NCBI RefSeq assembly: GCF_020463795.1
Contig: NZ_CP080025.1
Span: forward strand, 4,585,501 to 4,649,500
Source of the DNA: Echinicola marina
GTDB taxonomy: Bacteria > Bacteroidota > Bacteroidia > Cytophagales > Cyclobacteriaceae
Direction: 5' to 3'
DNA: 64,000 nucleotides
Shown: piece after piece, positions 8,711 to 18,976 of the stretch
Numbering within the stretch: position 1 is the first letter of the stretch
Layout of the letters: each line of letters begins with the position of its first letter
Position numbers and translations under genes: made by a program
Notes under the pieces: generated by a model
Told to the model about the DNA's origin: nothing
The model's database searches: none
The model's input: the letters and a program-made list of their open reading frames with translations, nothing else

Positions 8711-9574
8711 TTATCCTAAATAAGGTTTTAGCGTCTTACTTCTTGAAGTATGTCTCAACCTTCTGATGGCTTTTTCCTTGATCTGCCTTACACGCTCACG
8801 AGTCAGGTTAAACTTTTCACCTATCTCTTCAAGCGTCATGGCGTGCTCTCCATTAAGACCAAAATACAAAGTTATCACATCAGCTTCTCTTTGAGTAAGT
8901 GTGGAAAGAGCTCTCTGTACTTCTTTTCTTAAAGAATCGTTCATCAAGCCATCATCAGGCTTTTCTTCTCCGTCATTCTCCAATACATCCAATAGGCTAT
9001 TTTCCTCACCTTGGACAAAAGGTGCATCCATAGATACGTGACGGCCAGAGATTTTCATGGTGTCCACCACCTCACCAGCAGTTACTTCCAAGACCTCTGC
9101 CAATTCTTCTGGAGATGGCTCCCTTTCGAAACGCTGCTCAAGCTCGCTGAAAGTTTTACTGATTTTATTTAAGGATCCTACACGGTTCAAAGGAAGACGT
9201 ACAATCCTGGATTGCTCGGCCAAAGCCTGCAAAATAGACTGTCTGATCCACCATACCGCATATGAAATGAATTTAAACCCCCTAGTTTCATCAAAACGCT
9301 GTGCTGCTTTGATAAGCCCAAGGTTTCCCTCGTTGATAAGATCCCCCAAAGACAAACCTTGGTTTTGGTACTGTTTTGCCACTGATACCACAAACCTCAA
9401 ATTCGCTTTAGTCAATTTCTCAAGAGCTAGCTGATCACCTTCCCGGATTCTTTTGGCAAGCACCACCTCTTCATCTGCTGTCAAAAGGTCTACTTTACCG
9501 ATTTCTTGTAAATACTTGTCGAGAGACTGACTCTCCCGGTTAGTGATCTGTTTGCTAATTTTAAGCTGCCTCAT
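8711..9574 (-). CDS. rpoD: Primary sigma factor (RpoD/SigA class)
   Basis: This is the housekeeping sigma factor that directs RNA polymerase to promoters. At 287 residues it is the short Bacteroidota form without the acidic region 1.1. Region 1.2 and 2 are clear ([19 protein letters not shown], then [32 protein letters not shown] and [13 protein letters not shown]). Region 3 follows, and region 4 carries the helix-turn-helix ([20 protein letters not shown]). Bacteroidota sigma recognises the atypical TAnnTTTG -7 box, which fits the desaturase promoter seen in this window. It is a single-gene unit with its own terminator. Confidence 0.95.
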   Translation of the reverse strand: MRQLKISKQITNRESQSLDKYLQEIGKVDLLTADEEVVLAKRIREGDQLALEKLTKANLRFVVSVAKQYQNQGLSLGDLINEGNLGLIKAAQRFDETRGFKFISYAVWWIRQSILQALAEQSRIVRLPLNRVGSLNKISKTFSELEQRFEREPSPEELAEVLEVTAGEVVDTMKISGRHVSMDAPFVQGEENSLLDVLENDGEEKPDDGLMNDSLRKEVQRALSTLTQREADVITLYFGLNGEHAMTLEEIGEKFNLTRERVRQIKEKAIRRLRHTSRSKTLKPYLG

Positions 9575-9657
9575 TCAGGAATTTCATTTTTAGTTAGGAC
9601 TTACTTATAACAGATTTACATCTTAAATAAGTTCAAATTACTAATTTACTGGATAAT

Positions 9658-11799
9658 TTAATCTTTTTTCCCAGATTTCTCAGGCTTTGGCAAAAGAACC
9701 TTTCTAGAAAGCTTGAATTTTCCAGTCTTTTTATCTATATCAATTAGTTTAACAACTATTTCTTCTCCAGGTTCCAATACTCCATCCATATTTTCAAGTC
9801 TTTCCCACTTGATTTCTGAAATGTGCAATAGACCATCTTTACCTGGCATGAACTCTACAAACGCTCCAAACGGCATAATATTTTTCACAATGCCAGTATA
9901 AGTTTCCCCTATCTCAGGCTGAGCTACAATATTTTTGATACGTTGGATAGCAGAATCCATTGATTCTTGGTTGTTTGAGAAGATATTGATCTTACCAAGG
10001 TTATCTACTTCCTCAATGACAATAGTTGCTCCGGTATCTTTTTGAATTTCTTGGATTACTTTTCCTCCAGGGCCAATCACCGCACCGATCAACTCCTTAG
10101 GAATTGTCATATTATATGACCTTGGAGTATGTGGCTTAAGCTCAGATTTAGGCGCTGCAAGTGTCTTAGAAATCTCATCTAAAATATGAAGTCTTCCGTC
10201 TTTTGCTTGGTACAATGCTTCTTTCAATACACTATAGTCCAAACCTTCTACTTTAAGATCCATCTGGCAAGCAGTGATCCCTTTAGAAGTACCGGTAACT
10301 TTAAAATCCATATCTCCCAAGTGATCTTCATCACCCAAAATATCCGATAGGATAGAGTAGTTTCCTGTTTCAGCATCAGAAATCATGCCCATTGCAATCC
10401 CTGTAACAGGAGATTTGATTTGGATACCCGCATCCATCATGGCCAATGAACCAGCACATACTGTAGCCATAGAAGAAGAACCATTGGATTCCAAGATATC
10501 AGAAACGACGCGGATGGTGTATGGGTTTTCGTCCACACTAGGAAGCACTTTCTTAAGCGCTCTCATAGCCAAATTACCATGACCTACTTCCCTACGTCCA
10601 GGACCTCTGTTTGGCCTTACTTCACCAGTAGAGAATCCAGGGAAATTATAATGTAGGAAGAACTTATTATATCCGGAGATCACAGCTCCGTCCACCATTT
10701 GTTCGTCCAATTTTGTACCTAGGGTACAAGTAGTTACAGATTGGGTTTCACCACGGGTAAATACTGCAGAACCATGAGCAGATGGTAAATAATCCACCAC
10801 AGACCATATAGGTCTTACCTCATTAAGTTTACGACCATCCAAACGCTTCTTCTCGTTCAAGGTCAAGTTTCTAGCAGCTTCCTTATGGATTTTTTTGAAG
10901 TATGGACCGATCAAATCTGCCTCATATTCATGCTCTTCACCTAAGCTTTCTACAAATCCTTCCTTGATTGCACTGATCAAATCAGATCTTTCAGTCTTAT
11001 TAGCGATTTGCTTGCTTACAACTTCATAACATTTGTCATAAAGTTCAGCCTTCATTTTTTCATAAAGCGCCAAATCCTCTTTCTCATGAGAGTACGCTCT
11101 CTTTACTTCCTTGCCAACCAATTTGGTAAGTTCCATCTGAACTTGGCAATGCTTTTTAATTTCTTCGTGAGCAAACTGAATTGCTTCCACCATCTCATCC
11201 TCAGAGATTTCATCTGCTTCACCTTCCACCATTAAGATAAAATCCAATGATCCGGCCACGATGAATTCTAGTGTAGCCTCTTCCAATTTGCTAGGTGTTG
11301 GGTTGATCACCAATTCACCATCAATCTTAGCTACCCTTACTTCCGAAATAGGTCCATTAAAAGGTATATCAGATACTGCAAGCGCTGCAGAAGCTGCCAA
11401 ACCAGCCAAACAATCAGGCAACACTTCGGCATCCGAAGACATTAGGGTGATCATGATCTGGGTATCAGCATGATAGTCTTCTGGAAAAATCGGACGGATA
11501 GCCCTATCCACAATTCGGCTGATCAAGATTTCATAATCTGAAAGTCTACCTTCTCTTTTTAAGAAGCCCCCCGGAATCTTGCCTGATGCGGCAAATTTTT
11601 CTTGATAATCAACTGACATCGGAAGGAAGTCAACACCCTCTCCCGCTTCTTTTTTTGAAACAACGGTTGCTAAGAGCATAGCATTGCCCATTTTAACCAC
11701 TACAGCACCATCCGCCTGCTTGGCCAATGCACCGGTTTCAATAATGATTTCCCTACCATCCTCAAGAACGATAGATTTTGAAATTACATTTGGTAACAT
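9658..11799 (-). CDS. pnp: Polyribonucleotide nucleotidyltransferase (PNPase)
   Basis: PNPase degrades RNA 3' to 5' using phosphate and takes part in mRNA turnover. The 713-residue product has the standard order: first RNase PH domain, an all-helical linker, second RNase PH domain ([14 protein letters not shown]-like opening and FTRGETQSV), KH domain with [10 protein letters not shown] (about residues 577-586), then an S1 domain ([28 protein letters not shown]) near the end. It follows rpsO on the same strand, the usual rpsO-pnp order, although a strong terminator lies between them. Confidence 0.96.
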   Translation of the reverse strand: MLPNVISKSIVLEDGREIIIETGALAKQADGAVVVKMGNAMLLATVVSKKEAGEGVDFLPMSVDYQEKFAASGKIPGGFLKREGRLSDYEILISRIVDRAIRPIFPEDYHADTQIMITLMSSDAEVLPDCLAGLAASAALAVSDIPFNGPISEVRVAKIDGELVINPTPSKLEEATLEFIVAGSLDFILMVEGEADEISEDEMVEAIQFAHEEIKKHCQVQMELTKLVGKEVKRAYSHEKEDLALYEKMKAELYDKCYEVVSKQIANKTERSDLISAIKEGFVESLGEEHEYEADLIGPYFKKIHKEAARNLTLNEKKRLDGRKLNEVRPIWSVVDYLPSAHGSAVFTRGETQSVTTCTLGTKLDEQMVDGAVISGYNKFFLHYNFPGFSTGEVRPNRGPGRREVGHGNLAMRALKKVLPSVDENPYTIRVVSDILESNGSSSMATVCAGSLAMMDAGIQIKSPVTGIAMGMISDAETGNYSILSDILGDEDHLGDMDFKVTGTSKGITACQMDLKVEGLDYSVLKEALYQAKDGRLHILDEISKTLAAPKSELKPHTPRSYNMTIPKELIGAVIGPGGKVIQEIQKDTGATIVIEEVDNLGKINIFSNNQESMDSAIQRIKNIVAQPEIGETYTGIVKNIMPFGAFVEFMPGKDGLLHISEIKWERLENMDGVLEPGEEIVVKLIDIDKKTGKFKLSRKVLLPKPEKSGKKD

Positions 11800-11865
11800 A
11801 CGATTTCTTTAAGAATAAATCTTCTGACTAGTTTTAAAAGTAAGGTTTAAATATATGGGGAAAAA

Positions 11866-11901
11866 GAAAAAAAGTAAGGTTCCCGCAGTCGGGAACCTTA
11901 C
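11866..11901 (-). terminator. Terminator between rpsO and pnp
   Basis: GTAAGGTTCCCG (11874-11885) pairs perfectly with CGGGAACCTTAC (11890-11901) around a CAGT loop. On the minus strand it is followed by a T-rich run, directly after rpsO. It could let rpsO be transcribed more than pnp. Confidence 0.85.
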
Positions 11902-11908
11902 ATGCTAA

Positions 11909-12184
11909 TTATTTACGTAGTCCTAAGTCTGCTAATACAGCTCTGTATCTTGAAATATCATTTTTGTAAAGATAGTTCAAAAGAGCTCTTCGCTTACCTA
12001 CCAATTTCAAAAGACCCAATCTTGATGAGTGATCTTTTTTGTTTGTCTTCAAGTGGTCAGTTAAGTGCTTGATTCTGTATGTGAACAAAGCGATCTGAGA
12101 CTCAGGAGATCCTGTATCTTTGTCAGACTTTAACCTACCATGATTTTGAAACAACTCTGATTTTTTCTCTGATGTTAAATACAT
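11909..12184 (-). CDS. rpsO: 30S ribosomal protein S15
   Basis: S15 binds 16S rRNA early in small-subunit assembly. The 91 residues are full length and carry the family pattern: [33 protein letters not shown] and the closing [16 protein letters not shown]. It precedes pnp on the same strand, the common bacterial order, with a hairpin terminator just after the gene. Confidence 0.97.
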   Translation of the reverse strand: MYLTSEKKSELFQNHGRLKSDKDTGSPESQIALFTYRIKHLTDHLKTNKKDHSSRLGLLKLVGKRRALLNYLYKNDISRYRAVLADLGLRK

Positions 12185-12261
12185 GCTTAGTTAAAATTAA
12201 TTATTACGTTTATTTAAAGCAGGTACAAAGATATGACTATTATTTCTAATAGTAAAATACC

Positions 12262-14100
12262 TTAGAGTTTTTTACGCCTATTTAGCTTAAAGCGCTCTTT
12301 GATTTTCTGAAAAGCAGCATAATAGGCATCCGCTTCAAACAACCTGGCGTCTTTCCTCGCTTGCCTTAAGAAGAAAATACCTGCAGGAATCAAGGCGATA
12401 TTGGCAAACCAACTTCCGAACAAAGGATCAGCCATCCCCTCTTTTGCCCACTTCTCTCCTGTCAAATTCAACATATAAAAGAGGATAAAGAAAATAATGG
12501 ACAAGAGTACCGGCATACCCAAGCCTCCTTTTTTGATTATTGCCCCTAAGGGAGCACCTATCATAAACATCACCATACAGGCAAAGGCCTGTGTATATTT
12601 TTGATACCACGCTATCTCAAATCGCCTCTTCTCTCGGGCAAGCCCATCCACATTGGCCATATTACTACTAAAATTATTCCTAATTGTCCTGGCACTTTGC
12701 AAACTCATCGTGGCCGCCCGTGATTTATAATGTCCGTTTTCCAAAACTGAATCTATCTTGGCCACTTGCCTTTCGGAAAAATTCAAATAAGCCGTTTTTG
12801 CATCCTCTTCATCTTTCTTCTTATCAGCCATAAGTTTCCTGGCCCTATTAAATGCAACTGTATCCGCCTCCGCTTCTTGCTGCTCGGTCAATTTATTGGT
12901 GTTTGTCGTATTCGCTAAACCATTGACAGATCCTTTGGACAAGCTATCCTTGGTAACTGAAATTGGCTTTTCTATCTCATTTGAAGCAATAGTCACATTT
13001 TTGCCACTATCTATCTTCGCTTGGGATTCAATATCTTTAACAGCCTCATTATTCTCTTCCTCTTCCACATATCTCGTAACATTATTCATTCCTGCCAGCT
13101 CCTCTTCCCTAGCCATCTTTCTTTTGAATTCAATATCCTTAAGCGAGTCTATTTTTGCTTTTTTTCTCTTAAGATCCTCTGGAATCTGAATATCCCTTTG
13201 CTTACTAAAAAAAGAATAAGCAGACTTTAACTGTGCATAATTATAATATTGGTAATTCACGAGTTGATTGGACATAGAATCTACATCCATTTTTATCTCA
13301 CGTATGTTCTTTATGGACCTATTGGAAGACCATAAGTTTTCCGGGGTCCTGTCCATTTCAAATGCATCCAAACTGAAGACTATTTCATTTTTGTCAAATT
13401 TAGTCCTCGTAAAAGGAACCGGCTTTCCCCTAATACCCCTTTGAGATTTATCTTCATTATAGCTGTTTCCCTGAAACAGCGTCAGCTTCATGTAGCGGTC
13501 ATTGAAATAAGGTTCCATCCTACCAGAATCAGCCATAATCACACTCAAATTACCTTGCCCACTAGAATGATCATAGATAATAACATCCTGCAAACGGATA
13601 TCATCCAATTTTTTATTGACCTTGATGCTATAATTGGGAATTCCATTATAAAAGACACCTTCTTTGATATCTAGTGCTGGCGATTTCATCCTAATGTCGT
13701 ATAGCAGACTAAAAGTTTTAAGATTCACCTTGGGGACCAAATAGTTGTTAGAGAAAAACGCAGCGATGGTCAGAAAAAAAACAAAAACACCGATAGGCAT
13801 CAAAGCCCTCACCAAAGATATGCCACTGCTTTTGATGGCTGTCAATTCAAAATGTTCCCCTAAATTACCAAAAGTCATCAACGATGAAAGCAATACAGCC
13901 AATGGTAATGCCATGGGAGAAATCGACACTACAAAATACGCAATCAACTCCATATAGACACCAAACCCTAAACCCTTACCAAATATCTCATCGAAATATT
14001 TGAGCATGTTTACAGTCAGTAGAATAAAGTCTACAACAATGAAAGTCAATAAAAATGGCCCAATAAAGGACCCTAGAATTAATTTATCTAATTTTTTCAT
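12262..14100 (-). CDS. LptF/LptG family permease with long central insertion
   Basis: This is an inner-membrane YjgP/YjgQ family protein, the permease component of the LPS export ABC transporter (partner of LptB). The start at 14100 (MKKLDKLILGSFIGPFL) matches the family opening; an in-frame Met lies six codons upstream. Three membrane helices are seen in the first 120 residues and three near the C-terminus (from about residue 505), as in the family. Between them is the periplasmic part, here greatly enlarged by a charged Lys/Glu-rich segment of about 150-200 residues containing KRKKAKIDSLKD and KKDEEDAKTAYLN. At about 612 residues it is much longer than the roughly 360 of LptF or LptG in E. 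coli. Which of the two it is cannot be told from the sequence. Confidence 0.87.
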   Translation of the reverse strand: MKKLDKLILGSFIGPFLLTFIVVDFILLTVNMLKYFDEIFGKGLGFGVYMELIAYFVVSISPMALPLAVLLSSLMTFGNLGEHFELTAIKSSGISLVRALMPIGVFVFFLTIAAFFSNNYLVPKVNLKTFSLLYDIRMKSPALDIKEGVFYNGIPNYSIKVNKKLDDIRLQDVIIYDHSSGQGNLSVIMADSGRMEPYFNDRYMKLTLFQGNSYNEDKSQRGIRGKPVPFTRTKFDKNEIVFSLDAFEMDRTPENLWSSNRSIKNIREIKMDVDSMSNQLVNYQYYNYAQLKSAYSFFSKQRDIQIPEDLKRKKAKIDSLKDIEFKRKMAREEELAGMNNVTRYVEEEENNEAVKDIESQAKIDSGKNVTIASNEIEKPISVTKDSLSKGSVNGLANTTNTNKLTEQQEAEADTVAFNRARKLMADKKKDEEDAKTAYLNFSERQVAKIDSVLENGHYKSRAATMSLQSARTIRNNFSSNMANVDGLAREKRRFEIAWYQKYTQAFACMVMFMIGAPLGAIIKKGGLGMPVLLSIIFFILFYMLNLTGEKWAKEGMADPLFGSWFANIALIPAGIFFLRQARKDARLFEADAYYAAFQKIKERFKLNRRKKL

Positions 14101-14183
14101 GAGGCGTTCAACCACCAATATCCACGTAATATGAGCGCACTAAGTTCATCATATTAAATGAAAAATTATAATGATAGAATTAT

Positions 14184-14579
14184 TTATCCACCAATTATTT
14201 CCTTTAAAGTAGAAACTAAGCCCTCCCAAATTTCCTCTTGTTCACTATCATCATAAGAATCACTATAGTCTATTACCTTCAAAAACAAGGTCTGGGTAAG
14301 TTCATTCTCATCCAACCTGAACTCAACATAGGAATGGTCCTCTTCATCAGGCATTGCAGGATCGAAAAACTCGAACTTCACACCATGGTTTGAACGAATA
14401 GCAGCTATCCTCGCATAATGATCTAAGCCATCATAAACAAAATTAAAATTCTTATCTGCATCAATGGTCACGTCATCTGCAAACCACTCGGAAAGTCCAC
14501 TAGCAGTACTTAAATAGGGGAAAATAATCTTTTTGGAAGTATTCACCTGATAGTCAGCAACAAACTTATTCTTAACCAT
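14184..14579 (-). CDS. START-like/SRPBCC domain protein
   Basis: The 131-residue soluble protein looks like an AHSA1/START-like fold used in Bacteroidota: an opening KNKFVADYQVNTSKKIIFPYL, then GLSEWFADDV, a central set of beta strands, and a closing helix (EEIWEGLVSTLKEIIGG). Such domains bind hydrophobic ligands or proteins in other families, but the function of this small stand-alone type is not known. It lies downstream of nothing on its strand and just before the LptF/LptG gene, about 84 bases away. Confidence 0.75.
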   Translation of the reverse strand: MVKNKFVADYQVNTSKKIIFPYLSTASGLSEWFADDVTIDADKNFNFVYDGLDHYARIAAIRSNHGVKFEFFDPAMPDEEDHSYVEFRLDENELTQTLFLKVIDYSDSYDDSEQEEIWEGLVSTLKEIIGG

Positions 14580-14751
14580 AACTTTAAAATTTTATTCGAT
14601 AAAAAGTTAACATTTTTCACCTCTAGGGCTTGCATTTAATCAGATAACCCTACATATTTGCATTCCCATTCAGCAAGGAGTTGGCAGTTAACCAAAGCCA
14701 AATATAATACTCTAGTTGATCTGGAGGCTCAAAAGAGAGTCTATTTTATCT

Positions 14752-14825
14752 GGCGAGGTAGCTCAGTTGGTTAGAGCGCAGGATTCATAACCCTGAGGTC
14801 ACGGGTTCAACTCCCGTCCTCGCTA
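14752..14825 (+). tRNA. tRNA-Met (anticodon CAT), elongator type
   Basis: A full cloverleaf is seen: acceptor GGCGAGG with CCTCGCT, D arm GCTCAGTTGGTTAGAGC, anticodon loop TTCATAA giving anticodon CAT, and T arm ACGGGTTCAACTCCCGT. The first pair of the acceptor is a G-U wobble and not the unpaired first base of initiator tRNA, so the elongator form is likely. A CAT anticodon could also be the tRNA-Ile that is modified at C34; sequence alone leaves a small doubt. Confidence 0.9.
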
Positions 14826-14830
14826 CTCTT

Positions 14831-14858
14831 AGGCTTCCATTTTTGGGAGCCTTTTTTG
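14831..14858 (+). terminator. Terminator of tRNA-Met
   Basis: GGCTTCC (14832-14838) pairs with GGGAGCC (14845-14851) with one G-U pair and is followed by seven T residues. The segment CTTCCATTTTTGGGAGCC is repeated at 15222 downstream of the GIY-YIG gene. Confidence 0.85.
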
Positions 14859-14875
14859 TTTTTAATCTTTTTATC

Positions 14876-15139
14876 ATGGATGAACTTTTCACTGTTTATG
14901 TTTTATTCACTAAATCTTCTGGTAAAACTTATACTGGAATGACCTCAAACCTTACCTATAGGTTCCATTCACATAACACCTTTGCCAAAAAAGGTTTCAC
15001 TACTAGATACAGACCTTGGACAGTTATTCATACTGAAATCTTTTTCTCTAAACCAAAAGCCCTCCAAAGAGAAAAGGAACTTAAAACTGGTAATGGAAGA
15101 ATTTGGATCAAAACAAATATCCTACCCAAATATCTATAA
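14876..15139 (+). CDS. Small GIY-YIG nuclease-domain protein
   Basis: The 87-residue product is a single GIY-YIG domain of the UvrC/intron-endonuclease superfamily, with YVLFTK and KTYTGMTSNL in place of the two name motifs, an Arg in YRFHSHN and a Glu in REKELKTG at the catalytic positions. Start 14876 (MDELFTVYVLF) is preferred to an in-frame ATG at 14843, which lies inside the tRNA terminator. In Bacteroidota such small proteins are often called UvrC-like, but their function is unknown. It sits 18 bases past the terminator of tRNA-Met and inside a duplicated tRNA tail. Confidence 0.82.
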   Translation: MDELFTVYVLFTKSSGKTYTGMTSNLTYRFHSHNTFAKKGFTTRYRPWTVIHTEIFFSKPKALQREKELKTGNGRIWIKTNILPKYL

Positions 15140-15247
15140 ACTAAATCTTGCAATGGATTCTTATCCGCCTTAGCGGACCAGGGTTCAACTCCTTCCGATA
15201 ACTGTCGGAACTACAGATAACCTTCCATTTTAGGGAGCCTTTTTTAT

Positions 15248-15490
15248 ATATTTCACTTATTCAATCATGGAATAATTTTTTACCCTACAGTTTATTCGAC
15301 ACAGATCTTAACCTATTACTCAACCTCTATGAATAAATTAGAAGTACCAAGACAAATACTCTTAATATCTACACCTAAATTTGAAAGGAAGCCCCTCCCC
15401 CAATTTTTAATAAATATTTGTTCCGTGCTTTTTGTAATATAGTGAAATTTAAGAAATTGACCTGCCAGTAAACAAAAAATATTAACAAAC
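15248..15490. other. Intergenic, nothing recognised
   Basis: This AT-rich stretch separates the GIY-YIG cassette from the rplT terminator. A 62-codon minus-strand frame crosses it but starts within the terminator and has no family features. I see no RNA gene or repeat here. Confidence 0.5.
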
Positions 15491-15517
15491 AAAAAGCCCC
15501 TCAAATGAGGGGCTTTT
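15491..15517 (-). terminator. Terminator of the thrS-infC-rpmI-rplT operon
   Basis: AAAAAGCCCCTC (15491-15502) pairs with GAGGGGCTTTT (15507-15517) around AAAT. On the minus strand the stem ends in T residues just downstream of rplT. Confidence 0.85.
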
Positions 15518-15540
15518 ATAATAGAGTAAGTTAGTGCTCC

Positions 15541-15885
15541 TTACTTTACTTTTTCAACAACAGCTTTGAATGCCTCTGGATGATTCATGGCAAGGTCAGC
15601 CAAAACTTTTCTGTTTAGCTCAACTTCTGCTTTCTTGAGCAGACCCATGAATTGTGAATAAGAAATGCCATGTTCTCTGGCACCGGCATTGATACGCTGG
15701 ATCCAAAGCTTTCTGAATTCTCTCTTCTTAGCTTTTCTATCCCTGTACGCGTACTGTAAACCTTTTTCGTACTTGTTTTTTGCTACAGTCCATACATTGC
15801 TACCTCTTCCGAAGTAACCTCTTGTAGCTTTTAATACTTTTTTTCTTCTTGCTCTTGACGCTACCGCGTTTACTGATCTAGGCAT
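15541..15885 (-). CDS. rplT: 50S ribosomal protein L20
   Basis: L20 binds 23S rRNA and is needed early in large-subunit assembly. The 114 residues are full length and begin with the basic N-terminal tail ([20 protein letters not shown]) followed by [35 protein letters not shown] and [16 protein letters not shown]. It is the last gene of the conserved infC-rpmI-rplT cluster; in other bacteria L20 or IF-3 feeds back on this operon, but I see no leader fold that proves it here. Confidence 0.97.
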   Translation of the reverse strand: MPRSVNAVASRARRKKVLKATRGYFGRGSNVWTVAKNKYEKGLQYAYRDRKAKKREFRKLWIQRINAGAREHGISYSQFMGLLKKAEVELNRKVLADLAMNHPEAFKAVVEKVK

Positions 15886-15991
15886 AATTAATTAATTTTT
15901 TGACTCTTGGTGCCTGAAGACTTTCACCCTCAGAACTTGACAAACCAAGCATCTGGTGAATAAATAACCTTTAAATTGATTTTGTCGAAAA

Positions 15992-16186
15992 TCAGATTCT
16001 CAACATGTCTTTTACTCTGTTCACATCAGACTCATGAACTTCACCCATTTTAGTAAGATTTCTCTTTCTTTTGGTTTCCTTCTTAGTCAGGATGTGGCTT
16101 TTGTAAGCATGTTTCCTTCTAATCTTTCCAGATCCAGTTAATTTGAATCTCTTTTTTGCACTTGATTTAGTTTTTACTTTAGGCAT
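15992..16186 (-). CDS. rpmI: 50S ribosomal protein L35
   Basis: This 64-residue basic ribosomal protein has the family pattern [21 protein letters not shown] at the start and [12 protein letters not shown] further on. It lies between infC and rplT, as in most bacteria, with 22 bases to infC. Confidence 0.97.
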   Translation of the reverse strand: MPKVKTKSSAKKRFKLTGSGKIRRKHAYKSHILTKKETKRKRNLTKMGEVHESDVNRVKDMLRI

Positions 16187-16208
16187 AACACTGTATTATT
16201 TGTTGAAA

Positions 16209-16760
16209 TTATTTCTTACTGGTTTTGGGAGCAACAAACATATTCATTCTTTTACCTTCCATTTTAGGAAGTTGCTCCACATGACCGTATTCTTCCAATG
16301 CCTGCGCGAATTTCAATAACAACATCTCTCCTCTTTCCTTAAAGACAATCGATCTACCAACAAAGTGCACATAGGCCTTTACTTTGGCTCCATCCTTAAG
16401 GAAGTTGATGGCATGCTTTAGTTTAAAAGCAAAATCATGATCGTCCGTATTAGGTCCGAACCGGATTTCTTTAAGAACAGTTTTGGCAGCATTGGCTTTG
16501 ATTTCCTTCTGCTTCTTTTTCTGTTCATATTTGAACTTCGCATAATCAATCACCTTACATACAGGTGGATTAGCATTAGGAGAAATTTCTACGAGATCAA
16601 GGTCCTGCTCCTTGGCGATCTTGATAGCTTCATCCGTAGGAAGGACGGCATTTCCTCCTTCTACAAAGTCACCAACTACCCTTACTTCACGCGCTCGGAT
16701 TTTTGAATTTACTTTATAAGGCTCTTCTTGTCTCGGTCTAAACGGTTTTCTTCCTCTCAA
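16209..16760 (-). CDS. infC: Translation initiation factor IF-3, non-AUG start
   Basis: IF-3 keeps ribosomal subunits apart and checks initiator tRNA and start codon. The 183 residues contain the N-domain ([23 protein letters not shown]), the linker and the C-domain ([21 protein letters not shown], closing [15 protein letters not shown]). No ATG is in position: the best start is TTG at 16760-16758, and the codon just before it is ATT (16763-16761), the start used by E. coli infC. Rare start codons make infC translation sensitive to IF-3 itself, so self-regulation is likely here too. The N-terminal [15 protein letters not shown] is basic and variable in the family. Confidence 0.94.
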   Translation of the reverse strand: MRGRKPFRPRQEEPYKVNSKIRAREVRVVGDFVEGGNAVLPTDEAIKIAKEQDLDLVEISPNANPPVCKVIDYAKFKYEQKKKQKEIKANAAKTVLKEIRFGPNTDDHDFAFKLKHAINFLKDGAKVKAYVHFVGRSIVFKERGEMLLLKFAQALEEYGHVEQLPKMEGKRMNMFVAPKTSKK

Positions 16761-16848
16761 AATAGTTATATTGATTAAATGAATTTGACTGCAAATATCG
16801 GATATTTTTTTAATTATTAAAATACCGAATCTTTTTTAGCTTTTATTT

Positions 16849-18798
16849 TTATTTACTTAGGGATTCCGAAATAATATTTTTGAAGTACTTCACAAACTCC
16901 TCCGGAGTAAAACTACCCAAGTCACCTTCACCATGCTTACGCACAGACACTTTGCCTTCTGCTTCTTCTTTTTCCCCTACAATTAGCATAAAAGGCACTT
17001 TTTTAACTTCTGAGTCCCGTATCTTTCTGCCAATTTTCTCATCGCGATTATCAATAGAACCAGCAATATCATTCTCATCAAGCAATTGATGGATAGTATT
17101 GGCGTAATCAATAAATTTCTCAGAAATTGGCAAAATATTAATCTGCTCTGGTGACAACCACAGTGGAAAATTACCAGCACAGTGCTCAATAAGCACCGCT
17201 ACAAATCTTTCCAAGGAACCAAAAGGAGCCCTGTGAATCATCACTGGACGGTGCTTTTGGTTATCTGAACCTACATACTCCAATTGGAATCTATCTGGCA
17301 ATTGATAATCTACTTGAATAGTACCCAACTGCCAGCTTCTTCCTAAGGCATCTTTTACCATAAAGTCCAGCTTTGGACCATAGAAAGCGGCTTCGCCTAA
17401 TTCTGTAACTGTATCAAGGCCCTTTTCAGCAGCTGCTTCCACAATGGCAGCCTCAGCTTTGTTCCAAGCCTCGTCTCCACCGATATACTTATCTTTGTTA
17501 TCAGGATCTCTTAAGGAAATCTGAGCAGTATAATCATCAAATCCCAAAGCCTTAAATACATAAAGTACCAAATCAATCACCTTGATAAACTCTTCTTTTA
17601 CCTGATCTGGACGACAGAAAATATGGGCATCATCCTGAGTGAAGCCTCTTACCCTGGTCAAACCATGTAATTCCCCACTTTGCTCATACCTATACACTGT
17701 ACCAAACTCAGCATATCGAATGGGTAGGTCCTTATAAGATCTAGGCTTATGCTTATATATCTCACAATGGTGAGGACAGTTCATTGGTTTCAGTAAGAAT
17801 TCCTCTCCCTCATGAGGAGTAGCAATCGGCTGGAAGGAATCCTTACCATATTTCTCATAATGACCAGAAGTTTCATATAGAACCTTATGACCAATATGTG
17901 GAGTAATTACTTGCTGATATCCTGATTTATCCTGGGCTTTCTTCAAAAAGCTCACCAAACGTTCTCTTAACAGCGTGCCTTTTGGCAACCATAAAGGTAA
18001 GCCCATGCCCACCTTTTCAGAGAAGGTAAACAGTTCCAGTTCCCTGCCCAATTTTCTATGATCACGCTTTTTAGCTTCCTCAAGCATCTTAAGGTACTCA
18101 GTAAGTTCTTTAGCTTTCGGAAAAGAAACGCCATAGATTCTGGTAAGCATTTTATTATTCTCATCCCCTTTCCAATAAGCTCCAGCCACATTAAGTAACT
18201 TTACAGCCTTAATAAAACCAGTATTAGGTACATGTGGGCCACGACAAAGGTCTACAAAATTACCTTGCTCATAAAATGTAATGGTACCATCTTCTAATCT
18301 ATCGATCAGGTCCAGTTTATATTCATCGCCCTTTTCTTTAAAATAGGCAATGGCATCACTTTTTGAAATATCCTTCCTGATATATTCATTTTTTTGGCGG
18401 GCAAGCTCAACCATTTTTTTCTCAATGGTTTCCAACTCTGCACCATCAATCTGCTTATCACCAAAATCTACATCGTAGTAAAAGCCCGTCTCAATGGATG
18501 GCCCGATTCCAAATTTCACTCCAGGGTACAAAGCCTCTAAAGCCTCAGCCAAAAGGTGGGCAGAAGAATGCCAAAAAGTAGATTTACCATCTTTGTCATT
18601 CCAGGTCAGTAATGCCACCTCAGCATCATTGTTGATTGGCCTGGTAGCATCCCAAACCTCTCCATTTACTTTAGCGGCAAGGACGTTCCTAGCTAATCCC
18701 TCACTGATACTAAGCGCGATTTGTAAGCCGGTAGTTCCTTTTTCGTACTCTTTCACTGCCCCATCAGGCAGCGTAATGTTAATTAAGTTATTAGACAT
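16849..18798 (-). CDS. thrS: Threonyl-tRNA synthetase
   Basis: The enzyme charges tRNA-Thr with threonine and edits mischarged serine. The 649 residues show the full architecture: TGS domain (1-60), second additional editing domain with [11 protein letters not shown] (about 77-87) and the zinc-type motif [11 protein letters not shown], class II core with [43 protein letters not shown] and [11 protein letters not shown], then the anticodon-binding domain. It leads the thrS-infC-rpmI-rplT unit, with an 88-base gap to infC. Two tRNA-Thr genes occur elsewhere in the window but are not linked to it. Confidence 0.97.
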   Translation of the reverse strand: MSNNLINITLPDGAVKEYEKGTTGLQIALSISEGLARNVLAAKVNGEVWDATRPINNDAEVALLTWNDKDGKSTFWHSSAHLLAEALEALYPGVKFGIGPSIETGFYYDVDFGDKQIDGAELETIEKKMVELARQKNEYIRKDISKSDAIAYFKEKGDEYKLDLIDRLEDGTITFYEQGNFVDLCRGPHVPNTGFIKAVKLLNVAGAYWKGDENNKMLTRIYGVSFPKAKELTEYLKMLEEAKKRDHRKLGRELELFTFSEKVGMGLPLWLPKGTLLRERLVSFLKKAQDKSGYQQVITPHIGHKVLYETSGHYEKYGKDSFQPIATPHEGEEFLLKPMNCPHHCEIYKHKPRSYKDLPIRYAEFGTVYRYEQSGELHGLTRVRGFTQDDAHIFCRPDQVKEEFIKVIDLVLYVFKALGFDDYTAQISLRDPDNKDKYIGGDEAWNKAEAAIVEAAAEKGLDTVTELGEAAFYGPKLDFMVKDALGRSWQLGTIQVDYQLPDRFQLEYVGSDNQKHRPVMIHRAPFGSLERFVAVLIEHCAGNFPLWLSPEQINILPISEKFIDYANTIHQLLDENDIAGSIDNRDEKIGRKIRDSEVKKVPFMLIVGEKEEAEGKVSVRKHGEGDLGSFTPEEFVKYFKNIISESLSK

Positions 18799-18976
18799 TT
18801 AACTCTTCTAAAATTGAATTGAACATAGCACCTTTACAAACAGGTGCTTTAAGTATGCAAATATGCAAATTCAGTATGGGATTGAAAAATTTTAAACTTA
18901 AAGAATAGGATATTTGGTTACAATACAAATAATAGCCACTATCTCCCACTTAGTCAATCAAAAACACACTACCTTT

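Larger units (their letters stand above)
14799..15247 (+). mobile_element. GIY-YIG cassette between duplicated tRNA tail and terminator
   Basis: Two pieces of the tRNA-Met 3' region occur again on the far side of the GIY-YIG gene, in the same order. GGGTTCAACTCC is exact at 14803-14814 and 15181-15192. A 24-base block from CTTCCATTTT to the T run is at 14834-14857 and at 15222-15245 with one mismatch. Between the downstream copies lie small hairpins TCCGC-CTTA-GCGGA (15164-15177) and TTCCGA-TAACTG-TCGGAA (15193-15210). This looks like an insertion that carried or duplicated a tRNA end, as integrating elements do. No recombinase is present, so the only candidate enzyme is the GIY-YIG protein. 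The interpretation is inference. Confidence 0.5.

Noticed and set aside
15316-15504. 62-codon minus-strand frame between the GIY-YIG gene and rplT
   Set aside because: Its first codons are the rplT terminator hairpin and it has no family features or partner gene.
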